NCBI GenBank assembly: GCA_021413625.1
Contig: JAIOPY010000071.1
Coordinates: 1 to 5,063 of the forward strand
Direction of reading: 5' to 3'
Source of the DNA: Candidatus Nomurabacteria bacterium
Lineage (GTDB): Bacteria; Patescibacteriota; Minisyncoccia; Phycocordibacterales; UBA9973
Length of the DNA: 5,063 nt
The position numbers and the translations under genes were made by a program. This document shows, in pieces, positions 1-4,217 of this stretch. Position 1 is the stretch's first letter; each line of letters begins with the position of its first letter. The notes under the pieces are model-generated. The model was given only the letters and a program-made list of their open reading frames with translations, did not search any database and was not told the DNA's origin.

Positions 1-107
1 TTTCCTGCGCCTGCGCCTGCAACAATAAGAAGCGGACCATCCATGTGGAGTGCCGCTTCTTTTTGTTTCTCATTTAAACCTTCAAGATGTTGTGTTTTGT
101 TAGTCAC
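1..107 (-). CDS. uvrD: UvrD/PcrA-type superfamily 1 DNA helicase, N-terminal fragment (continues past the left edge)
   Basis: Only the first 36 residues lie in the window; the rest is beyond position 1. The translation starts MTNKTQHLEGLNEKQKEA and ends LLIVAGAGAGK. The LNEKQKEA stretch (residues 11-18) is the Q-motif that reads adenine in UvrD/Rep/PcrA helicases, and GAGAGK at the end is the start of the Walker A loop (normally GAGSGKT or GAGAGKT), so ATP binding by an SF1A 3'-5' helicase is a safe reading. Such proteins are usually 650-750 aa and act in nucleotide-excision repair, mismatch repair and removal of replication blocks; whether this is UvrD or PcrA proper cannot be told from the fragment. 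The start is GTG at 107; the same frame has a stop at 131-129 and no ATG, GTG or TTG in between. There is no Shine-Dalgarno; an extended -10 box lies 7 nt upstream, suggesting a leaderless mRNA. Confidence 0.87.
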   Translation of the reverse strand, partial: MTNKTQHLEGLNEKQKEAALHMDGPLLIVAGAGAG

Positions 108-113
108 ACTTGA

Positions 114-122
114 AATATAACA
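114..122 (-). promoter_or_regulatory. Extended -10 promoter of the helicase gene
   Basis: Read on the minus strand, TGTTATATT matches the extended -10 pattern TGnTATAAT with one mismatch. No convincing -35 hexamer is seen 17 bp upstream (ATTAAT), which extended -10 promoters tolerate. Transcription would begin about 7 nt downstream, at or next to the GTG start at 107, giving a leaderless message. This is sequence inference only. Confidence 0.45.
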
Positions 123-142
123 CAGATTTTAGGTAGATTAAT

Positions 143-439
143 TTATTTAGTTAAATCTTTTCTCAAATCTCTAACTTTTATTTCATCTTCAATGATTTTT
201 TTAGCTTTATCTAGTTGATTCATAGCATCTAAGCCTTGTTCTTGCATATCTGCCACTTCTTTCATGCCTGCAGTGCTTTTTGTCAGGGCTTCTTCAAAGA
301 ATGCAAAAGTAATTTTATCTTGAACGGCTTCTGGAAATTTTTGTAAATTATCAATTAAAAATTTTCGGGCGCCTTGTTCGTCGTTTTTATCTGCGTAAGC
401 CAAGAGTTGATTATATAAATCTAAAAATGTATCACTCAT
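143..439 (-). CDS. Hypothetical small helical protein (98 aa), second gene of an orphan operon
   Basis: I do not recognise a family. The protein is 98 aa, acidic and basic residues are mixed throughout, and there is no signal peptide or membrane segment. It reads as all-helical: an N-terminal helical half (residues 1-50, with QGARKFLIDNLQKFPEAVQD) followed by a charged probable coiled-coil half (about 58-98, ending IKVRDLRKDLTK). The start ATG at 439 lies one base after the TAA stop (443-441) of the upstream 361-aa gene, so the two are almost certainly one transcript and probably translationally coupled. No Shine-Dalgarno precedes it (CTAGAATAATATG). A cytosolic partner or small subunit working with the upstream protein is a reasonable guess, but no function is claimed. 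No terminator is visible between its stop at 143 and the helicase gene, so read-through is possible. Confidence 0.8.
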   Translation of the reverse strand: MSDTFLDLYNQLLAYADKNDEQGARKFLIDNLQKFPEAVQDKITFAFFEEALTKSTAGMKEVADMQEQGLDAMNQLDKAKKIIEDEIKVRDLRKDLTK

Positions 440-440
440 A

Positions 441-1526
441 TTATTCTAGTGTGTTTTTCTTACTATTAATCTCTTCTTCAAAAAAGCTTGAGAAAATAGA
501 TTCCCAAAAACCTTTAGCTTCTCCACTTTTTTCTCTATAAGCTTGTTTTTGTTCTTCAATAAACATGTCTTTCAGGCCGTCTTTTTCATAATGGTGTGCT
601 GCGCCATAGGCTTCTCTTTTTTTGAATTCTTCCCAAGCTGCATCAAAACTAGCTTGATTGAAAACGGCTGCTTTCTCTCTTCTGGCATCTCCGAAACTAG
701 TTTTTTTCTCCCCTTCTTTTTTAACTCCTGTGATTTCAGCATGTAAAGCTTCTCTCATTCCTTTATCTGCAGTCATGGTGCCAAAAAGAACAGAGCCGAT
801 TTCGCTTTGATGTGAGTTTAGTTCTTCTAACGCTTTTTCCATTGAAATGCCATTATTTTCCAATTCTTCTAACTTACCTCTAGTGAATTTTCCACGTGAA
901 AGGAAATTAACAACTTTTTTAAATTTACCCTGACTTTTGCTAGCTAATTCCTGTAATGCTTTCTTTTTAGCTTTTGGGTCTTGGATGTTTAGTGCATCAA
1001 TATATTCTTGCTCGGTGAAGTTGCCATCTTCAAGCATTTTTTCAACTTTCTCGTTTAGTTTTTTATACTCTCCATTCTTATAACTTTCATAGGTTTCTAC
1101 TCTGTCTGCTATGATGTCAAACCTATACTCATCTGCGAAAGCTAATTCCACTAGTTGACCTTGGATTACCTTTTTTGCCTTTTCCGGACCCACTAGGTTT
1201 ACTATTTGTTCAAATTCAGGATGATTGTGAGCAAATTCAACCACGTTTTCTGTGGTTAGTAAGCCTTTCACTTTTTCTGCCTTATCCATGATTTCTACGA
1301 AATGGAGTCTGTCTTGTTCAAGATTAGCAATATCATTTTCTTCAAGTTCTCCTTTAGTAAGTCGTAGAGACAGGTCTTCACGTCCATATCTTTCAAGCAA
1401 TTTGCCAAAAAGATGACTTTTTTCTTTATCTTGTAATATTTCTGCTAAAGTAAAACCCTTTTTAACTGGTGCTGCGTTCGGTCTTTCTACTTCTTTGCTT
1501 TTTCTAAATGTATCTAATATTCCCAT
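441..1526 (-). CDS. Hypothetical K/E-rich helical protein (361 aa), first gene of the orphan operon
   Basis: No known domain is recognised. The 361-aa product is very rich in Lys and Glu and predicted mostly helical, with no signal peptide or membrane segment, so it is probably cytosolic. Visible parts are a short N-terminal segment (MGILDTFRKSKEVERP), a repeated-looking helical body (about 25-290) in which acidic helices such as YIDALNIQDPKAKKKALQEL alternate with basic ones, and an aromatic patch GFWESIFSSFF (339-349) just before a charged C-terminus, which might be an interaction motif. The ATG at 1526 has no Shine-Dalgarno ahead of it (CAAACCATATG). A consensus promoter at 1586-1614 gives a leader of about 50 nt. 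The 98-aa gene follows one base after the stop. Codon use looks like the AT-rich background, so there is no sign of recent transfer. It may be a lineage-specific protein; function unknown. Confidence 0.85.
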   Translation of the reverse strand: MGILDTFRKSKEVERPNAAPVKKGFTLAEILQDKEKSHLFGKLLERYGREDLSLRLTKGELEENDIANLEQDRLHFVEIMDKAEKVKGLLTTENVVEFAHNHPEFEQIVNLVGPEKAKKVIQGQLVELAFADEYRFDIIADRVETYESYKNGEYKKLNEKVEKMLEDGNFTEQEYIDALNIQDPKAKKKALQELASKSQGKFKKVVNFLSRGKFTRGKLEELENNGISMEKALEELNSHQSEIGSVLFGTMTADKGMREALHAEITGVKKEGEKKTSFGDARREKAAVFNQASFDAAWEEFKKREAYGAAHHYEKDGLKDMFIEEQKQAYREKSGEAKGFWESIFSSFFEEEINSKKNTLE

Positions 1527-1560
1527 ATGGTTTGTATTGTATATCTTTTAGCTTTTAATT

Positions 1561-1575
1561 AGAAGTTTTACTTCT
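1561..1575 (-). other. Small hairpin in the 5' leader of the orphan operon
   Basis: AGAAGT and ACTTCT form a perfect 6-bp inverted repeat around a 3-nt loop, within the predicted untranslated leader about 35 nt upstream of the 361-aa start codon. It lies just after the expected transcription start (near 1579), so it could protect the 5' end or be accidental in AT-rich DNA. Confidence 0.35.
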
Positions 1576-1585
1576 TTATAAACAC

Positions 1586-1614
1586 ATTATTCATTTTTTT
1601 ATGAATCTTGTCAA
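1586..1614 (-). promoter_or_regulatory. Sigma-70-type promoter of the 361-aa/98-aa operon
   Basis: On the minus strand a perfect -35 TTGACA (1614-1609) is followed after 17 bp by AATAAT (1591-1586), five of six matches to the -10 consensus. Predicted transcription start is near 1579, leaving about 50 nt of leader before ATG 1526. It is the strongest promoter match for any protein gene here. Confidence 0.65.
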
Positions 1615-1798
1615 ATTTTAACGTATTGGGAAGTTTTCCACAGTGGGGATTACTTTGGTTGACTTGCACCCCCTACTAGGCTACCCTTTATGTATATCCC
1701 TGTACAGAAGTCGGACATAGACGGTTGAAATCAGATAAGACAGTAACCATCGTGAGAACCTTTGTTTGCAGCACAATTTAGGTCGTCCTGTAATTCTA

Positions 1799-1815
1799 GC
1801 CTTATTTTATAAGGC
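1799..1815. other. Perfect 7-bp hairpin upstream of the M23 gene
   Basis: GCCTTAT and ATAAGGC are exact inverse complements separated by TTT. The palindrome ends 16 bp upstream of the extended -10 box at 1831. It might be an operator, or the end of the possibly structured leader if transcription starts further upstream. No U-tract follows, so it is not a typical intrinsic terminator. Confidence 0.4.
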
Positions 1816-1830
1816 ATGGAAAGGAAATCT

Positions 1831-1839
1831 TGCGATAAT
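1831..1839 (+). promoter_or_regulatory. Extended -10 promoter of the M23 peptidase gene
   Basis: TGCGATAAT fits TGnTATAAT with one mismatch. A start 6-9 nt downstream would fall at 1845-1848, only a few bases before the ATA codon at 1851 that I consider the likely translation start, giving a leaderless or near-leaderless message as proposed for the helicase and ZIP genes. No clear -35 is visible. Confidence 0.4.
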
Positions 1840-1850
1840 TTGTTTGTTTT

Positions 1851-1883
1851 ATAAAAAAACTATTTAAAATATTAAGCCTATTT
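1851..1883 (+). other. Probable N-terminal extension of the M23 peptidase with non-standard start (ATA)
   Basis: These 11 codons are in frame with the peptidase and encode IKKLFKILSLF, supplying the positive n-region and half the hydrophobic core that the TTG 1884 version lacks. There is no ATG, GTG or TTG in frame between the stop at 1836-1838 and TTG 1884. ATA followed by AAA AAA looks like a one-base change from the very common ATG AAA AAA opening. A rare AUA start, a G-to-A change or a sequencing error would each explain it. Confidence 0.6.
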
Positions 1884-2858
1884 TTGGTATTTCCCTTATT
1901 GTCAGGGGTCTTTTTGGCGCCTAGAGTAACCCACGGAGCAAGTACAGATACTGCTCTAGAACCTAGAACCTCTAACTATTTAGATGAGCAAACTAAAACC
2001 CAAATCACTGAAACGGTGGTTGCTAATGTTGTTTCTGAGAACGCTTTAGTGGCTGTAACTGGTCCACTCGGGGTTTCTGATGGTACTGATGTAGGTGGTG
2101 GCTATTCTTCAGACCAGGTAAGTGTGTATGTGGTAAGACCTGGGGATTCCATCTCTCAGATAGCAAATATGTTTGATATTACCCCTGATACTATTCTGTC
2201 CGCTAACGATATGAATAAGGGTGACACCATAAAAGCTGGAGACATTCTTCTTATATTGCCTTTTTCAGGAGTAGAACATACCGTAGCTAAGGGTGAAACC
2301 TTACAAGGCATAGCTAAAGCTTACAATATTGAAGTAAGTAAGATTATTGCTAACAACATTGACCTTACAGTAGATTCCAAGCTTGCTATTGGTGAAAAGT
2401 TGATGATTCCCGGTGCTGATATGTTGGGTAGTAAGAATGTTGCTTCAAGCAGACCAAGCACTGGCTCTAGTTTGCAAAACATTCCAGGATATTTTATCAA
2501 TCCATTACCAACTGGACCTAGAATCAGAAAAACTCAAGGCGTACATGATAAATATGCTATAGATATCGGTGCTCCTACTGGTACTCCTATCTATGCTTCT
2601 GCTTCTGGGACAGTTATCTTTGCAAAAGTTGGTTGGAATGGAGGATATGGTAATGCGGTATTTATAAAACATCCAAATGGCACCGAGACTCGTTATGCTC
2701 ATATGTCTGCACTCAACACATCTCCTGGTAAGCAAGTGGTGAAGGGAGAAATTATAGGTTATGTTGGTTCCACTGGACGTTCTACCGGACCCCATCTACA
2801 CTTTGAAGTTCGTGGCGCTAAGAACCCTGGAGTTGATGGAAGTTGGGCTAGTAGATAA
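1884..2858 (+). CDS. Secreted M23-family peptidoglycan endopeptidase with two LysM domains
   Basis: A zinc metallopeptidase expected to cut peptide cross-bridges of peptidoglycan outside the membrane during growth or division. Counting from TTG 1884 (324 aa): LysM 1 at about 80-127 (VYVVRPGDSISQIANMF), LysM 2 at about 130-177 (EHTVAKGETLQGIAKAYNI), a Ser/Pro-rich linker, then the M23 (LytM/DD-endopeptidase) domain at 203-324. Its zinc and catalytic residues are present: H221 and D227 (HDKYAID, five-residue spacing), H273 (RYAHMS), and H304 and H306 (PHLHFEV), so it should be active. The LysM domains anchor it to glycan. The TTG start is probably wrong: the same open frame continues upstream to a stop at 1836-1838, and from 1851 it reads IKKLFKILSLFL, a basic n-region and hydrophobic core that complete a signal peptide running to about THGA. 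The only plausible initiator there is ATA 1851 (335 aa). It converges on the ZIP gene. Confidence 0.93.
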   Translation: MVFPLLSGVFLAPRVTHGASTDTALEPRTSNYLDEQTKTQITETVVANVVSENALVAVTGPLGVSDGTDVGGGYSSDQVSVYVVRPGDSISQIANMFDITPDTILSANDMNKGDTIKAGDILLILPFSGVEHTVAKGETLQGIAKAYNIEVSKIIANNIDLTVDSKLAIGEKLMIPGADMLGSKNVASSRPSTGSSLQNIPGYFINPLPTGPRIRKTQGVHDKYAIDIGAPTGTPIYASASGTVIFAKVGWNGGYGNAVFIKHPNGTETRYAHMSALNTSPGKQVVKGEIIGYVGSTGRSTGPHLHFEVRGAKNPGVDGSWASR

Positions 2859-2864
2859 TCTACT
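2850..2864. other. Inverted repeat spanning the two convergent stop codons
   Basis: AGTAGA and TCTACT flank TAA (the peptidase stop at 2856-2858) as a 6-bp stem; the TAG stop of the ZIP gene (2862-2860) lies in the right arm. It could be a weak hairpin in both 3' ends. No T-run follows on either side, so efficient termination is not implied. Confidence 0.35.
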
Positions 2865-3606
2865 CTAGAAGAGTTAGTGCCATCATTGCAAGGATGCCTA
2901 TGATTACCACTAAAAGTTGGTATATTGAATGTTTTACTTCTTTAGTTTTATGAAGTTCTGGAATTAAATCTGCTACGGCAATATATATAAATCCACCTGC
3001 TGCAATCGGTAAAATTAAAGAAGGAAAATATTCTTCTCCCCCAAATATAAATACCACTAAAACTCCTACTACAGCTAATATTGCTGACAAAAAGTTTAAC
3101 CATAAAGCTCGCATTTTACTATAGCCAGCATGCAATAATACCGCGAAATCCCCTATCTCCTGAGGTATTTCATGTAGAATTACAGCTATAGTTGTGGCAA
3201 GGCCTACCGGCACACTTACTAGAAAACTTGCGCCAATAATCATGCCATCAATGAAGTTATGCACTCCATCAGAAAACAAAATTAATTTTCCTACTGGGTG
3301 AACATGAGGTTCTTCTTTGTCTTCACCATGATGGTGCCAGTGTAAAAATTTTTCTAAAGAAAAAAATATTAAAATTCCTGCAATAATTAATGTACTTGCA
3401 AGGACTGTGTTTTGAGATGTTTCTAGGGTTTCTGGTATTAAGTGAATAAAAGCATCTCCTAGAAGTGCGCCAACGGCTAGGCTAATGAATATAAAAATAT
3501 ATTTTTTCATTAAATCTTCTTTTAAAGAAAGAAAAAAGATTCCGACAAGAGAAACTAAACTTACTACCATTACTCCCCCAAAAGCATAAATGTATGTTGT
3601 TATCAT
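2860..3606 (-). CDS. ZIP-family divalent metal (zinc/iron) transporter
   Basis: An integral membrane protein that moves Zn2+ or related divalent cations into the cytoplasm. The 248-aa length and about eight hydrophobic helices (roughly 4-27, 36-58, 67-86, 106-130, 134-160, 166-189, 196-218, 228-246) fit the family. The metal path is intact: HNFIDG (116-121) in TM4 and HEIPQEIGDF (145-154) in TM5 are the signature HNxxDG and HExPxExGD motifs, and HLIPE (55-59) in TM2 and DLIPE (213-217) in TM7 are also typical. The loop between TM3 and TM4 is rich in His and acidic residues (HWHHHGEDKEEPHVH, 89-103), a common metal-binding regulatory loop. Zinc is the likely substrate, but iron or manganese cannot be excluded. 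ATG 3606 is used without a Shine-Dalgarno; the promoter -10 lies 7 nt upstream, implying a leaderless mRNA. No metal-responsive operator is recognised. Confidence 0.93.
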   Translation of the reverse strand: MITTYIYAFGGVMVVSLVSLVGIFFLSLKEDLMKKYIFIFISLAVGALLGDAFIHLIPETLETSQNTVLASTLIIAGILIFFSLEKFLHWHHHGEDKEEPHVHPVGKLILFSDGVHNFIDGMIIGASFLVSVPVGLATTIAVILHEIPQEIGDFAVLLHAGYSKMRALWLNFLSAILAVVGVLVVFIFGGEEYFPSLILPIAAGGFIYIAVADLIPELHKTKEVKHSIYQLLVVIIGILAMMALTLLE

Positions 3607-3613
3607 TAGGTTA

Positions 3614-3642
3614 AATATATTCTAAATGAGAGTGATTTGCAA
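3614..3642 (-). promoter_or_regulatory. Promoter of the ZIP transporter gene (leaderless geometry)
   Basis: On the minus strand TTGCAA (3642-3637), a 17-bp spacer, then TATATT (3619-3614). The predicted start at about 3607 coincides with the ATG at 3606-3604, so the message would have no 5' leader. The -35 box overlaps the T-rich tail of the terminator proposed for the small gene upstream. Confidence 0.65.
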
Positions 3643-3694
3643 AAGATAAAGGGGTTGGTGGGTTGCGTCGCTGTGCGTCGCTTCCCACCTTCCC
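3641..3694 (-). terminator. Probable intrinsic terminator after the small membrane-protein gene
   Basis: On the minus strand GGG, AA, GGTGGG (3694-3684) pairs with CCCACC, AA, CCC (3662-3652): 9 bp interrupted by a symmetric AA/AA internal loop, around a 21-nt loop. It is followed by CTTTATCTTTT, a T-rich tail broken by A and C. It starts 10 bp downstream of the small gene's stop. The long loop and imperfect tail keep confidence moderate. Confidence 0.45.
3665..3682. repeat. Tandem 8-bp direct repeat in the terminator loop
   Basis: GCGTCGCT occurs at 3665-3672 and again at 3675-3682, a 10-bp period, inside the loop of the terminator hairpin. It may be a small duplication or a binding site; nothing else supports a role. 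Confidence 0.4.
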
Positions 3695-3703
3695 GCTGTT
3701 GTT

Positions 3704-3916
3704 TCACCAGCGTGTGACCCACATTCCGAATGCGTAGCCGACGACGACTGCTGTCGGGAACGGATAGTTCTCATTCATGTACTGGTCGGCCTGTTGAATC
3801 TTCTGGTGCGTTGAATCCAGGAGATTCAGCGAACCAATGATGACAGCAATGCCGACTATGCACACTGCGTACAGAATGGGGATTAAACCACTCTCCTTCG
3901 ATTCTTCTTGCGTCAT
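3704..3916 (-). CDS. Hypothetical small membrane protein (70 aa) in a GC-rich island
   Basis: Family not recognised. I choose ATG 3916 over GTG 3922, six bases upstream in frame, because GAGG of a Shine-Dalgarno (3925-3922) sits 5 nt before this ATG and overlaps the GTG. The product opens MTQEESKESG and has two hydrophobic segments: a strong one at about 9-33 (LIPILYAVCIVGIAVIIGSL) and a weaker C-terminal one at about 53-68 (AVVVGYAFGMW), joined by a polar loop (DSTHQKIQQADQYMNENYP) that would face outside if both span the membrane. The gene stands out: about 50% G+C against roughly 20-38% on either side, a real Shine-Dalgarno where its neighbours have none, and its own promoter and terminator. 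This may mark acquired DNA. It could also be a small accessory, toxin-like or phage-derived protein; nothing in the sequence decides. Confidence 0.6.
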   Translation of the reverse strand: MTQEESKESGLIPILYAVCIVGIAVIIGSLNLLDSTHQKIQQADQYMNENYPFPTAVVVGYAFGMWVTRW

Positions 3917-3921
3917 GAGCA

Positions 3922-3925
3922 CCTC
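3922..3925 (-). promoter_or_regulatory. Shine-Dalgarno of the small membrane-protein gene
   Basis: GAGG (within GAGGTG) lies 5 nt before ATG 3916 and fixes that start over the GTG at 3922. It is the only clear ribosome-binding site in the window. Confidence 0.6.
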
Positions 3926-3931
3926 AATAAG

Positions 3932-3959
3932 ATGATATAGCTATTAGAAATTTAGTCAA
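3932..3959 (-). promoter_or_regulatory. Promoter of the small membrane-protein gene
   Basis: On the minus strand TTGACT (3959-3954), 16 bp, TATCAT (3937-3932); each hexamer has five of six consensus matches. The start near 3925 would give a leader of about 9 nt that just includes the Shine-Dalgarno. Confidence 0.5.
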
Positions 3960-4020
3960 ATAAAAGTAGAATATTTAAATTTTTTATGTTAAGATAACGC
4001 ACAGTTAATGTTGAAAGTAA

Positions 4021-4091
4021 CGGGCCGTAGTATACCGGTAGTACAAGTGCTTTGGGAGCATTTAGACTGGGTTCAATTCCCAGCGGCCCGA
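4021..4091 (+). tRNA. tRNA-Pro (anticodon UGG)
   Basis: A full cloverleaf can be drawn: acceptor CGGGCCG pairs with CGGCCCG (4084-4090), D-stem GTAT/GTAC, anticodon stem AGTGC/GCATT with loop TTTGGGA giving anticodon TGG, and T-stem CTGGG/CCCAG around TTCAATT. C1-G72 and discriminator A73 (4091) are proline identity elements. CCA is not encoded (CA follows the discriminator), so a CCA-adding enzyme is needed. It probably shares a transcript with tRNA-Gly 45 bp downstream. A UGG tRNA can read all proline codons. Confidence 0.95.
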
Positions 4092-4106
4092 CAAGTTAGA
4101 GCAAAA

Positions 4107-4141
4107 GTGGGCATGCCCGCCGAAGCTTTAGCGGAGGCGGG
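4107..4141. repeat. GC-rich palindromic repeat abutting tRNA-Gly
   Basis: Between the two tRNAs lie GGGCATGCCC (4109-4118), itself a perfect palindrome, and an overlapping larger inverted repeat with outer arms CCCGCC (4116-4121) and GGCGGG (4136-4141) around a core containing AAGCTT (4123-4128). GC content and dyad structure contrast with the AT-rich surroundings. It resembles short palindromes I remember as multi-copy in Patescibacteria genomes; that is recollection, not a search. The last five bases (4137-4141) are also the first five of the tRNA-Gly acceptor stem. Confidence 0.55.
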
Positions 4142-4207
4142 ATTAGTTTAATGGTAAAACGTCAGTTTTCCAAACTGAGGTTAGGAGTTCGATTCTCCTA
4201 TCCCGCA
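4137..4207 (+). tRNA. tRNA-Gly (anticodon UCC)
   Basis: Acceptor GCGGGAT pairs with ATCCCGC (4200-4206); anticodon stem TCAGT/ACTGA holds loop TTTCCAA with anticodon TCC; T-stem AGGAG/CTCCT surrounds TTCGATT. The discriminator is A (4207), whereas many bacterial glycine tRNAs have U73. CCA is not encoded. The 5' end coincides with the 3' arm of a palindromic repeat, whose other arm could compete with the acceptor stem in the precursor. The gene ends 10 bp from the 3' end of the convergent yraN. Confidence 0.95.
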
Positions 4208-4217
4208 CAGAGTTTCC

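Larger units (their letters stand above)
1615..1850. other. Intergenic region with a possibly structured leader upstream of the M23 gene
   Basis: No credible gene is seen between the orphan-operon promoter and the peptidase. The part from about 1660 to 1790 is clearly richer in G+C than its surroundings and has several complementary segments: GGAC 1713-1716 with GTCC 1785-1788, GAC 1720-1722 with GTC 1782-1784, and GGTT 1723-1726 with AACC 1745-1748. This could be a structured 5' leader, riboswitch or small RNA on either strand. A weak plus-strand promoter is possible (TTGACT 1659-1664, 17 bp, TACCCT 1682-1687). It does not match my memory of the ydaO/c-di-AMP, GEMM, TPP, SRP or tmRNA conserved cores. 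TTTTCCACA at 1633-1641 is one base from a DnaA box but stands alone. Confidence 0.35.

Noticed and set aside
543..746. Open frame of 67 codons on the plus strand
   Set aside because: It is the antisense of the well-supported 361-aa gene, Phe/Cys-rich as expected from reading Lys/Glu codons backwards, with no start signal.
1633..1641. TTTTCCACA as a DnaA box
   Set aside because: One mismatch and no second box or AT-rich tract nearby; single near-matches are expected by chance.
1660..1800. ydaO (c-di-AMP), GEMM, TPP, SRP RNA or tmRNA
   Set aside because: The gene context (cell-wall hydrolase) prompted the check, but none of the conserved core sequences I remember is present; kept only as a possible structured region.
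2505..2795. Open frame of 96 codons on the minus strand
   Set aside because: It lies antisense to the M23 catalytic domain, whose zinc motifs are intact; the translation is Ser/Arg-rich with no family features.
3665..3682. CRISPR-like repeat
   Set aside because: Only two 8-bp units with a 2-bp gap; there is no spacer structure and no cas gene.
3650..4091. Integrated element using tRNA-Pro as an attachment site
   Set aside because: The GC-rich island lies upstream of the tRNA 5' end, no integrase is present, and no copy of the tRNA 3' end was found at the other edge.
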